A stretch of DNA of 64,000 bases from Saprospiraceae bacterium. GTDB lineage: Bacteria; Bacteroidota; Bacteroidia; Chitinophagales; Saprospiraceae. The stretch covers positions 1-64,000 of the forward strand of contig JADJPZ010000002.1 in assembly GCA_016713025.1 (NCBI GenBank). The letters are read 5' to 3'. Position 1 is the first letter of the stretch. The number at the start of each line of letters is the position of its first letter. The translations under genes and the position numbers were made by a program. Positions 17,960 to 26,851 of the stretch are shown in pieces. The notes beneath the pieces are model-generated. The model was not told where the DNA came from and searched no databases. It saw only the letters and a list, made by a program, of their open reading frames with translations.

Positions 17960-19336
17960 TTGTGTCAAAATAATAATTATAATACATTGTTTTACAGAAA
18001 TTTAGAGAAGTATATTGAAGATTGGAAAAATCGAAGCCAACGGAAGCCCTTAATCATAAGAGGTGCCAGGCAAGTAGGTAAGACTACCTTGGTAAAGAAA
18101 GTAAGTAGGTCTTTCGATCATTTTATTCAGTTAAACCTGGAAAAAAAGGAAGATCGAAAATATTTTGAGAATCAAGATAACGTCAGTCTAATCGTTGATT
18201 TGATAATAATAGATAGAAAGATAAAGATATCAGAGGGTGAATATATTTTATTTTTTATTGATGAAATACAGCAAATGCCCGAGTGTATTGGTTTATTGAG
18301 GTATTTTTATGAAGAGCTACCTAAAATACATGTTATTGCTGCGGGATCATTATTAGAATTTGTATTAGGTGATATCACTGCTATGCCTGTAGGTAGAGTA
18401 GAACAAGTATTATTGCATCCACTATCATTTGATGAGTTTTTGAAAGCCATCGGTCAGGATGTGTTATTTGAAAAGTGGGATTCACTAAATTTTGATAGTA
18501 ATTATCATCAGATGTTTTTAAAATACTTTAGATCCTATATGGCAGTAGGAGGCTTGCCGGAAGCAATAAAGACATATGTGGATGATAATGAGTCAATGAA
18601 AGGTCTAAATCTTATTTATGAAAATATTTGGTTCAATTATTTAGAAGATATAAATAAATATGGAAAAAATAATTCAGAAAAAAAAGTTTTGAATTATGTC
18701 ATAGAAAATGCTCCTTATGTATTGGATCGCTTTAGTTTTAATTCATTTGGTCAATCCATGTATAAAGGTAAAGAGATATCAGAAAGCTTCCGTAAACTCC
18801 AGCAAGCAAGAATTCTTCAATTAATATATCCTACGACATCTCTTAAAGTTCCAACCATGGTTGATCTCAAAAAAAGACCTAGAATTCAGTTTTTAGATAC
18901 AGGTTTGTTGCTTTATGTTAATAATAAGGCTGTGGACTTAATCTTAAATGAAGACATGAACGATCAGTTTAGGGGAGCAATTTATAACCATGTCTGCCTT
19001 CAAGAAGTGATGTCTCATTCTTACTCTCTAATAGAAAAATACATGTTTTGGGTTAAAGAATCAAAAGATAGCAACGCAGAGGTTGATCTTGTAATTAATC
19101 ATAATAACAGAATCATACCGATCGAAGTAAAAGCCGGTCCAACAGGGCGGCTTAGATCATTGTTTGAATTCATGGATAGAGTTGACCATAATCTCGCAGT
19201 AAGGATTAGTACAAATAAATACTTTGTAGAGGATGTAAAAACAATAAACGGAAAACCATTTACACTTATAAATATACCTGTCTATGCAGCTGGGAAAGTA
19301 AGGTCCATAATCGAAAATTTTAAGGATTATACCTAA
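17960..19336 (+). CDS. AAA ATPase with DUF4143 domain
   Basis: About 449-458 residues. The P-loop is IIRGARQVGKTTLVK near residue 38, Walker B is FFIDEIQQMP near 92, and the region DRFSFNSFGQSMYKGKEIS lies before the C-terminal DUF4143 part. That part ends with EVDLVINHNNRIIPIEVKAG, which resembles a PD-(D/E)XK nuclease core (D, then ExK). Start codon is uncertain: no ATG is available; TTG 17960 falls inside the -7-like box, so TTG 17987 (LFYRNLEKYIEDW) is more plausible. The family (COG1373) is common in many copies in archaea and Bacteroidota, with unproven function. Intact here, whereas the copy at 22561-23364 is broken. Its stop codon is also the first base of a fold-back repeat (19336-19422). 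Confidence 0.88.
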   Translation: MCQNNNYNTLFYRNLEKYIEDWKNRSQRKPLIIRGARQVGKTTLVKKVSRSFDHFIQLNLEKKEDRKYFENQDNVSLIVDLIIIDRKIKISEGEYILFFIDEIQQMPECIGLLRYFYEELPKIHVIAAGSLLEFVLGDITAMPVGRVEQVLLHPLSFDEFLKAIGQDVLFEKWDSLNFDSNYHQMFLKYFRSYMAVGGLPEAIKTYVDDNESMKGLNLIYENIWFNYLEDINKYGKNNSEKKVLNYVIENAPYVLDRFSFNSFGQSMYKGKEISESFRKLQQARILQLIYPTTSLKVPTMVDLKKRPRIQFLDTGLLLYVNNKAVDLILNEDMNDQFRGAIYNHVCLQEVMSHSYSLIEKYMFWVKESKDSNAEVDLVINHNNRIIPIEVKAGPTGRLRSLFEFMDRVDHNLAVRISTNKYFVEDVKTINGKPFTLINIPVYAAGKVRSIIENFKDYT

Positions 19337-19422
19337 TAGAAAATTGATTGCGAAAATTAAAAATCACAATAATCTGATTTTTAATTAATTGTGATTTAAA
19401 TTTTTCGCAGAATATTTTCTAT
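19336..19422. repeat. Fold-back (MITE-like) element, copy 1
   Basis: 87 bp with inverted ends: ATAGAAAATTGATTGCGAAAA at the left and, inverted, ATAGAAAATATTCTGCGAAA at the right. An inner inverted repeat (AAAATCACAAT/ATTGTGATTT) makes the whole a long hairpin. A second copy in opposite orientation lies at 34165-34249. It follows the ATPase stop directly and could serve as a transcript end. Confidence 0.7.
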
Positions 19423-19455
19423 TCACTATAATTCTGATATGTGGATTTACCACTT

Positions 19456-21609
19456 TTACAAATTATTCAATTGATTTTTGTTCTTATCGGCACTGATGGT
19501 CCAGAAAAATCCTAGGAATACAAACCGATCTGCCGGCTGTCCGATGGCACGTCTTTGGAATTGTCCATCCATGTCAGACGTATTGGCATATTGATACCCA
19601 AATACATTGTCGGTGCCTAAGATATTGGATACAGAAAAGTACAAAATCTTTTGTTGCGTAATCAAGTAGGCCCAGTTGAAACTTAGGTTTTGGAAAGCTT
19701 TGGTTTTACCATTCATAAAGGTGTTTTCATTGGGATTATTGTATGGTCTGCCTGAGTTGACGGTGTAAGAAAAGCCAATTTGCGAAGTGAGTTTTTCGAT
19801 CCAGTGTTTGGTGACGATGGAAAGTGTATGATTTGCAATAAATGAAGGTGTGGCTCGGACAGGAAAGTTTTGGTAGTCACGCTCAGAGTCAATATATGAG
19901 TACGAAATCCAGTAATCTGTGTACTTGACAGTTTTGCTATCTCGCCAGAAAACATCGAAACCACGAGCATATCCACTACCGTTATTGTTGTACATGGCAT
20001 TGAATTGTGGACGCACAGTATTGTACTTTATAAGATTGCTGTAATCTTTGATGTAGGCTTCCGTGCGAAGTAAACGGCCTTCCTTATTGTATTGATAATT
20101 GAGAATGTAGTGCTTAGCACGCTCTGTGCTTAGGTTTTGATTGAACTTGATGACTTCATAATTGGGCATTTGGGTAAAATCTCCATAAGCAAAGGAAAAC
20201 TGGCTACTTTTAGATATTTTGTAAGCCATAGACGCCCTTGGATTAAAGTGAATCTCGTCCAATAAGTCATTTCTTGAAGCCCTTCCACCAATTTTGAATG
20301 CTAGGTTTTTGCTTAAAAATATGTCTGATTCGATGTAAGCTGCACCAATGTGATTGGTAAAACCTAGAGGATATTCCATACCTGAAGCTTCTGCGTATTT
20401 CTCGTCAAAATCAGTATAAAAGTAATCCAATCCGCCATAAATCGAGATTCTGTCAGAGATAGTGCGTGTGAGTTTGAGTTTAGTATGCATGGCATTTTCA
20501 GTATTGTTTAATTGGTCTTTGTCTATAGAAATCCTATTGATTCCCTGACCATAACTTACACCTGTATGAATCATCCAATCCTTTCCTAAGGTACCCTTAT
20601 AAGTGATATTGCCATAAGTATTCTTATTTTTGAGTGCAAATCTTACTTTCTCCGGACGGTTGATATCTTCATCATTGATATCCAAATGAGAACCATCAAA
20701 AGCTGCATAGGCTCTCAATAGACCATTTTTAAATTTATATCTATACACGATTTCTCCACCACCAGATTGTACCGGTTTATTCCAGTCTAAGTCTTGTGGT
20801 ACGATCTTCTGATACGGCCCGAGATTGATGTATGACAAATTAAGTGTAACGGACTGATTGTCCCATTTTTGGGTTTTACCGAGTCCTAGACCTACTGTCA
20901 TTAAAGATATATCGGTTTGATTTTGAGTAGGTTCTGCTATGGTATTCAATGATAAGACACTAGACAATGCTTCACCGTATTCGGCACTATATCCACCCGT
21001 AGAAAAAGACACGCCATTAAACAAAAAAGGTGAAAAACGACTTCGTGTGGGTGTATTATTGGCTGTCGGTCCGTAAGGTTGTGCTACTCGCATGCCATCA
21101 ACAAATGTCTGTGTTTCATTGGCTTCGCCACCTCTGACAAACAATCTTCCATCTTCACCGACAGTCTGTGTGCCAGGCAAAGTAGTCAATGCACCTATGA
21201 TATCTCCTGCAGCACCTGCCGTAGTGACTATGTCGAGTGGTTTCAGGACAGATACTCTTGCTTTATCACCGGCTTCAAAAGTTCCTGCCGTAATGACAAC
21301 AGCATCCAGTGATGTGACACTTTCCTTTAACTTGACGGTAAGTCCTGACAAAGCAGACACATCGTCTGTTTTTTTGAATGTTTCGTAAGAGAGATAGCTG
21401 ATCACAAGCGTTTGTACACCTGTTTCTGATGTTTTGAATTGGTAGTCACCATTTTCATCTGTGACAGATCCATCATAACTACCTTCGATAAATACATTGG
21501 CGCCGATGATGGCTATGCCTTGCTGATCAACGACACGGCCATTAATACTATTTTGAGACCAGATCGATATGCTACTTAAAAGGAAAAGAATGTTGAATAT
21601 TTGCTTCAT
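19456..21609 (-). CDS. TonB-dependent outer membrane receptor with carboxypeptidase-regulatory N-domain
   Basis: About 717 residues from ATG 21609 (KQIFNILFLLSSISIWSQ as signal peptide; a longer start at 21642 is unlikely). Residues about 20-105 are the CarboxypepD_reg-like domain (GRVVDQQGIAIIGANVFIEG), then the plug (residues 110-220: LTTLPGTQTVGEDGRLFVRG, VDGMRVAQPYGP) and a beta-barrel to the end. The barrel is short compared with SusC proteins, and no SusD partner follows, so it belongs to the smaller siderophore/vitamin/metal-type receptors. It stands alone; substrate cannot be told from sequence. Divergent from the gene at 21791. Confidence 0.9.
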   Translation of the reverse strand: MKQIFNILFLLSSISIWSQNSINGRVVDQQGIAIIGANVFIEGSYDGSVTDENGDYQFKTSETGVQTLVISYLSYETFKKTDDVSALSGLTVKLKESVTSLDAVVITAGTFEAGDKARVSVLKPLDIVTTAGAAGDIIGALTTLPGTQTVGEDGRLFVRGGEANETQTFVDGMRVAQPYGPTANNTPTRSRFSPFLFNGVSFSTGGYSAEYGEALSSVLSLNTIAEPTQNQTDISLMTVGLGLGKTQKWDNQSVTLNLSYINLGPYQKIVPQDLDWNKPVQSGGGEIVYRYKFKNGLLRAYAAFDGSHLDINDEDINRPEKVRFALKNKNTYGNITYKGTLGKDWMIHTGVSYGQGINRISIDKDQLNNTENAMHTKLKLTRTISDRISIYGGLDYFYTDFDEKYAEASGMEYPLGFTNHIGAAYIESDIFLSKNLAFKIGGRASRNDLLDEIHFNPRASMAYKISKSSQFSFAYGDFTQMPNYEVIKFNQNLSTERAKHYILNYQYNKEGRLLRTEAYIKDYSNLIKYNTVRPQFNAMYNNNGSGYARGFDVFWRDSKTVKYTDYWISYSYIDSERDYQNFPVRATPSFIANHTLSIVTKHWIEKLTSQIGFSYTVNSGRPYNNPNENTFMNGKTKAFQNLSFNWAYLITQQKILYFSVSNILGTDNVFGYQYANTSDMDGQFQRRAIGQPADRFVFLGFFWTISADKNKNQLNNL

Positions 21610-21790
21610 TTTATTTGATTTATGAAGCAAAAGTGGAGACATCCTGCTCTTTAGGCAAAATAAATGGACTCAGTTGTGGATTATGGAGGATGAGTTGTAG
21701 GAGAAACATTATTTTTGCAGCTTTACAAAAACTGTATGGAAAGTCTAATGCCAACGATCAAAAAGATAAAATGCTAAATTATTACAGCAC

Positions 21791-22453
21791 ATGAAAATAC
21801 AAGTAAAAATACTCAATATTAAAACAGTCAATGAACTTCCTGGTTATTGGACTAATGATGATTTCATCCAATTGCTGGACAAAATGGATTTGCCCGATGC
21901 GGACAAAGTGAAACCTGAAGAACTCAAAGAATTGCTCTATATGGCCATTACAGATTTTGAGCCCAGTGAAGCTGCAGAAATCATCTTGACTTACAAGCTC
22001 GGTGGCCAGCTTACAGCAGGTCAGATACAAGACATCAGCCACGATATGGAGGATGAAAAAGTAGCTGAAACCTATGCTAATCCTTCATTTCATTATGATC
22101 TGTTCAATATCAATCAGCTATTGTATAGGGCATACAAAGGCAAATTTCCCAATACTGAGGCTTCTGTCATCATGATGGAACTGACCGCAGATGAAAACAC
22201 TGAAGTCAATAAGGAAATCCTGACCAAAGCGCTGGCACAAAGCCTGAGCGAAAGAAGTATCATACAGCGACTCTATGAAGATCAGGTGACGGGACAAGCT
22301 GATTTCGGAGATGCTGAAAAAATCATTTGGACATACAACCAAAAAGAGAAAAATACGTATGAGATCATCACTTCCCGCTATTGGGTGGAGAAAGAAGATA
22401 TTGAAAAAGGAGAGTATGAAGCAGATATAAAGTTTTTTGAGGAGAAGGATTGA
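21791..22453 (+). CDS. Hypothetical acidic cytoplasmic protein
   Basis: 220 residues without signal peptide or membrane segment and rich in Glu/Asp (ends EADIKFFEEKD). Opens KIQVKILNIKTVNELPGYWT and continues with repeated helical stretches. No catalytic motif stands out and I do not recognise the family. The coding pattern is good over the whole length and GC is slightly higher than in the neighbours, so a real gene. It shares an upstream region with the divergent TonB receptor; no functional tie is visible. Confidence 0.65.
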   Translation: MKIQVKILNIKTVNELPGYWTNDDFIQLLDKMDLPDADKVKPEELKELLYMAITDFEPSEAAEIILTYKLGGQLTAGQIQDISHDMEDEKVAETYANPSFHYDLFNINQLLYRAYKGKFPNTEASVIMMELTADENTEVNKEILTKALAQSLSERSIIQRLYEDQVTGQADFGDAEKIIWTYNQKEKNTYEIITSRYWVEKEDIEKGEYEADIKFFEEKD

Positions 22454-22479
22454 CTCTAAAACTCAATTCATATCGTTTT

Positions 22480-22537
22480 TAGCGATCATAATAGCAAATA
22501 AATATACTTATTGGCGATTACGATCGCCAAAAGCGAG
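22480..22537. repeat. GCGAT-type palindromic boxes next to the broken ATPase gene
   Basis: TTAGCGATCATAATAGC and, 25 bp on, TTGGCGATTACGATCGCC (the latter with GGCGAT/ATCGCC arms). A related box, TTTGCGATTATGATCTCAAA, lies on the other side of the pseudogene at 23367-23386. Boxes of different sequence but similar layout accompany the intact ATPase (17833-17945) and the Fic gene. Confidence 0.5.
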
Positions 22538-22560
22538 TGTTGGTCAAAAAAACAAGCTTT

Positions 22561-23364
22561 TTACAACTGATTCCAGAAATTACTGCGATTGATAATAAAT
22601 GTCTCTTTGGGCTGGTAAAAATCAGTAAATGTTGTACTGAATTTAGCATTCTTTTTTTCGTTCCATTTCAATTCAAAAGCACTGATACCATCTCTTCCTT
22701 CCTCTACATAATCAATTTCTGCATGCATTTTACTAAGCCAGAACCAACTTTTTACCGGTAGTTTTTGGTAGCTGTTAAACTTCAGTTTTTCTGTGATAAA
22801 ATAGTTTTCCCACAATGCCCCTATATCGTTACGCTGTCCTATAGGATTAAAATTATTGATAATTGCATTGCGGATACCATTGTCATAAAAGTAAATTTCC
22901 TTGAGGTAGAGATCTCCTTTCTGTCATTTCGTGATAATGGATTTAACCGATAGACGACAAAACTCTTTTCAAGCAAATCGATATAATTCACTACCGTTTC
23001 CTTATCTATACCTACGGTTTTTGAAAGTTCATTGTAGGAGACTTCGCTTCCCACTTGCCATGCCAATGCTTGTAATAATCTACTTCCGGTTTTCGAATAC
23101 CTCCTGACTCCAGAATGTCTTTGTAGAGATAACTGCCGGACAGAGAACTGCAATCAATGATTTAATCAACTGAAAATCCGGATTGGACCATAAGAGTCTG
23201 TCTGCAGGGTTATCTCCATTGACCATTAAGAAAGTCAGCTTCAGTTCTTCTGCTATTTTTTAAATAAGAAAAGTTTTGCCCACTTGTCTTGGCCCTAGCA
23301 AAATAATGGCTTTCTTAAAATCAATTTTTGCTTTAATAATTTCGAAAAGCGCTCTTTTTATCAT
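22561..23364 (-). pseudogene. AAA ATPase with DUF4143 domain, degenerate
   Basis: Start ATG 23364. The N-terminus with the P-loop (LLGPRQVGKTFLI) runs into an in-frame TAA, resumes (EELKLTFLMVNGDNPADRLL, then WSNPDFQLIKSLI) and jumps to LSGSYLYKDILESGGI. The central part with Walker B and sensor motifs, well over 100 residues, is missing. Further frame changes occur near 23100 and 22920. The C-terminal DUF4143 portion (QALAWQVGSEVSYNELSKTV, KSWFWLSKMHAEIDYVEE) is still recognisable. It belongs to a different subfamily than the intact copy at 17960. Clearly dead because of the internal deletion, so not a sequencing artefact. Confidence 0.85.
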
Positions 23365-23461
23365 TATTTGCGATTATGATCTCAAAAAGTGAGTTTTTTG
23401 GCATTAAAAATATAAAATACACCAAAAAAATATTAAAACATCTATTATAATAAACTCAAAG

Positions 23462-24274
23462 ATGTTCAGAATTTTTATTGCAACAGCAAGTTTAACTATC
23501 ATTTTTGTTTCTTCATGTGTTCCAAATAGAATGAATTGCAGTAAATCATACGGGTTGTGGTTGTCAGCTGAAAATCACAAAATCTGGTTTCACATTGAAA
23601 AAGCAAACCCTTATCTTTATCCGATAGGACATTTTGAAAAATTTGCAGTAACTGATACATCGTATGTTTTTATCAACCCTGCCAATAAAAAAATAAAATC
23701 TGCAACAAAAGAGATAAACTTTTCGGTAGTCTCTGAAAATAAAGATAGCTTATTTCTTATTGGGCCCAAAATATTAAAAAGATGGTTCGGTCTTATCAAT
23801 GGACAACTACGTGATACATTGGTATTTTCCAGAACTTATCCTAAAAATAGTGGTAATTTTGAGTCGATAGAATTTGAGACAACCGGCTGTTATGGTACAT
23901 GTCCTCAAATGAAATTGAAAATCAATAAAACTGGTGCAGTGTCCTTTGAAGGAATAGATTACACTGAAAAGAATGGTTATTACTCCGGCAAACTCACAGG
24001 TACTCAATTGAATTTCGTGAAGAGAAACCTAAGTTATTTGAATTTTTGAACACTAGATGAGCATTATGAAGCTATGTGGACTGATGATGAAACGTGTAAA
24101 ATTTCTATTAGGCTCAAAGACAAAATAATAAAAACATCTGTATATGGATTTGATAATGAACCTGTCCCATTAAGGATTTTTATTAATGAGTTGAAAGAAC
24201 TATATAAAGACATTGATATGAAAAAAGACAGTATGCATGCCTATTATGATCTAATGAAAATACCACCACGATAG
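23462..24274 (+). pseudogene. DUF6438-type lipoprotein interrupted by in-frame TGA
   Basis: 270 codons in one frame with a TGA at 24047-24049 (SYLNF, stop, TLDEHYEAMW). Signal peptide with lipobox-like VSSC near residues 16-19. The first half has a beta-rich part (GLWLSAENHKIWFHIEKA); the second has the DUF6438 hallmark TTGCYGTCPQMKLKI and continues past the stop with TCKISIRLKDKIIKTSVYG. Because both sides are in the same frame and match one domain, one base change made the stop. Function of the family unknown; envelope location expected. Confidence 0.7.
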
Positions 24275-24371
24275 TTTCAAATAAGTGCACTATTTATCAT
24301 GTAGGAGATTAATCATAAATTCGTATAACTATTTTAGATTACAATCCCCAAAAGGGAATATTTCTAACAAA

Positions 24372-24401
24372 TTCGACCAAGATGTCGGGTGAGATACCGA
24401 C
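24372..24401 (-). pseudogene. Tiny S41 peptidase relic
   Basis: On the minus strand this reads VGISPDILVE, the same sequence as the end of the S41 relic at 33735-33914. Only this block remains, in a 230-bp gap that otherwise holds the promoter region of the acyl-CoA oxidase gene. Too short to be certain. Confidence 0.35.
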
Positions 24402-24503
24402 TCATACTATTGATTTTTAGAGTATATTTATGTAAGGCATGGCAAAAGTAAAAGTAATTAAACAATTAATTTGTAAATTGTGCTGAATATATAAATAAGC
24501 CTT

Positions 24504-26798
24504 ATGCCACCCACCTTTTCGCCCGGAGTCATCAGCATGTTGCCCTTGTTTTATGTAGGATGGAAAGACAGCATCCTTAGCCCCTCAGAAATGAAACTCA
24601 TCCACGAGCGGATTAAAAAACTGGACCACCTGACAGCAGAAGATGTCAAATATCTGATAGCACATACTAATCCCGCTCATCCACCCAAACCGGAAGTGTA
24701 CAAAGAATGGCTTCACGCCATCAAATCTCAGGCTGCACAACTCAGTCATCGCGAAAAGTCGGGTCTCGCACAACTCGGAGCAGAGATGTCATTGCTGCTG
24801 TTACCCAACGCGTCTTCTTCAGATGCGCAGGATATGATAGAAGCCATCACATCACTTGAAAAAGCAATGGGTATCGACGATCCGGGCATTCATCAGCGAT
24901 TATTTAATCAGTTAGGATGGTCACAAATAGCAGACACCGATCATGATTACTTATTTGATCCGGCAAAACTGCACGATATCACAAATTCTTACCAACTCAA
25001 AATCAAAAAAGTTACTAAAAATCTACTGCTCGATCCTTTGTTTAATATTGATGAGTCACTGGTAGACAAGGATGTATTACGTGATAAAACACTGGAAAGA
25101 GTTCAGGCACTGGCAAAACAGGGATTTGGCGCTTTATCATACCCGATAGCAACCGGTGGGCGAAATGATATAGGCGCTTACATGGCAGTTTTTGAGACAC
25201 TGGCATACCATGACCTGAGTCTGAGTGTCAAATTCGGTGTACAGTTCGGTCTTTTTGGTGGTGCCATCCTCAACCTGGGTACAAAATATCACCACGATAC
25301 CTACCTGCCGAAAACGGGCACTGGCGAATATCTCGGTTGTTTTGCGATGACGGAGACAGGCCATGGCAGCAATGTTAAAGATCTGGAGACTACAGCCACA
25401 TATGACCATACCACCGGAAATATCATCGTCCATTCGCCCACCGAAAGCTCAGGTAAAGAATATATAGGCAACGCACTTCATGCCCACTTTGCAGCAGTAT
25501 TTGCCCAACTGATAGTAGATGGTACCAATCATGGCATCCATACGGTATTGGTGCAGATCAGAGATGCTCAAAATAATCTCCTTCCGGGCATCAGGGTAAT
25601 GGATTGCGGTCATAAAATCGGCCTTAACGGCGTGGATAATGGACGGATATGGTTTGACCGGGTTTCGGTCCCCAAACGAAATCTTCTCAACAGATTCGGT
25701 GATATAGCACAAACCGGAAAGTACATCAGCCCGATAGAAAATCCCAACAAACGATTTTTCACGATGCTGGGTACGCTCGTGGGTGGGCGCATATGTGTGG
25801 GATTGGGGGCGTTGAGTGCCGCAAAAACTGCCCTGAGTATTGCCATCAACTATGCAACAAAAAGAAGGCAATTCTCTCCTAAGGATGGATTACCTGAAAC
25901 CGTCATTATGGATTATCCGACGCATCAACACCGGCTGATACCCAAATTGGTCAAAAATATTATTTTCCATAATGCCTTGTCTTTCCTGGCAGAAGAATTT
26001 GCCTCACAACCTGATGAATCAGAAATCAGAAAAATAGAAACCAAAGCCGCCGGACTGAAATCACTGGCAACATGGCTGAGTTCAGAAACCATTCAAACCT
26101 GCCGCGAAGCATGCGGTGGCAAGGGTTATCTTAGCGAAAATACCTTCGGTCGCCTGAGGGCAGATGCGGATATTTTTACCACTTTTGAAGGTGATAATAC
26201 AGTACTTATGCAGCTGGTAGCCAAGGGATTGCTGACAGAATTTAATCAGGAGTTTCATGAGGCCGGATTTACAGCTGTATTGCGATATATAGGCGGAAAG
26301 ATCCAGTTCAGGTTATCGGAATACAATCCTTTATTTACCAGAAATACCTCTGTGGAACACCTGGAGAGTGATGAGTTTCTCTCCGATGCACTCAAATACC
26401 GCGAAAAGAAAGTGCTCATTGCGCTTGCAGACCGAATGAAATCCTACATAGACAAAAGGATGGAACCCAACGAAGCTTTCCTGAAATGTCAACTCCATAT
26501 GATCGATGCCGGCCGGGCATACATAGAGCGGCTCGCCTATCGTATGATGGTAAGAAAACTGGAAGAACTGGAAGAATCGCCTGAAAAATCCATACTGACA
26601 CGTATCAAAAATGCCTTTGCCCTGAGCATCATCATGGAAAACAGGGATTGGTATCTGGAAAACGACTATATGGACGGCAGCAAAACAAAGGCGATCAGAC
26701 GGGTGTACAATAAACATATCGCGTCATTGAGCCATGATATCAAAGGGCTCGTCACGGCTTTGGGAGTGAATGAGCGGGTGTATTGGGTGCGGGAGTAG
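24504..26798 (+). CDS. Acyl-CoA oxidase/dehydrogenase family protein
   Basis: 764 residues, long like peroxisomal-type acyl-CoA oxidases. A helical N-terminal domain (to about 270) is followed by the flavin region CFAMTETGHGSNVKDLETTA near residue 282, the middle beta domain (GLNGVDNGRIWFDRVSVP), and the C-terminal helical domain with REACGGKGYLSENTFGRLRA near 535 and the FEGDNTVLMQL motif typical of ACOX proteins. Reaction: FAD-dependent alpha,beta-dehydrogenation of fatty acyl-CoA, the first step of beta-oxidation. Single gene with its own promoter region; base composition is clearly richer in GC than both sides, so probably core genome between accessory blocks. Confidence 0.9.
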   Translation: MPPTFSPGVISMLPLFYVGWKDSILSPSEMKLIHERIKKLDHLTAEDVKYLIAHTNPAHPPKPEVYKEWLHAIKSQAAQLSHREKSGLAQLGAEMSLLLLPNASSSDAQDMIEAITSLEKAMGIDDPGIHQRLFNQLGWSQIADTDHDYLFDPAKLHDITNSYQLKIKKVTKNLLLDPLFNIDESLVDKDVLRDKTLERVQALAKQGFGALSYPIATGGRNDIGAYMAVFETLAYHDLSLSVKFGVQFGLFGGAILNLGTKYHHDTYLPKTGTGEYLGCFAMTETGHGSNVKDLETTATYDHTTGNIIVHSPTESSGKEYIGNALHAHFAAVFAQLIVDGTNHGIHTVLVQIRDAQNNLLPGIRVMDCGHKIGLNGVDNGRIWFDRVSVPKRNLLNRFGDIAQTGKYISPIENPNKRFFTMLGTLVGGRICVGLGALSAAKTALSIAINYATKRRQFSPKDGLPETVIMDYPTHQHRLIPKLVKNIIFHNALSFLAEEFASQPDESEIRKIETKAAGLKSLATWLSSETIQTCREACGGKGYLSENTFGRLRADADIFTTFEGDNTVLMQLVAKGLLTEFNQEFHEAGFTAVLRYIGGKIQFRLSEYNPLFTRNTSVEHLESDEFLSDALKYREKKVLIALADRMKSYIDKRMEPNEAFLKCQLHMIDAGRAYIERLAYRMMVRKLEELEESPEKSILTRIKNAFALSIIMENRDWYLENDYMDGSKTKAIRRVYNKHIASLSHDIKGLVTALGVNERVYWVRE

Positions 26799-26851
26799 AA
26801 AGGTTTTTGACGAGGTTCTTTATTGATCATGGTTGGAAAAGATAAGATTCT

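Noticed and set aside
25137..26717. Minus-strand open frames inside the acyl-CoA oxidase gene
   Set aside because: Shadows caused by codon bias in a long gene; no homology-like motifs.
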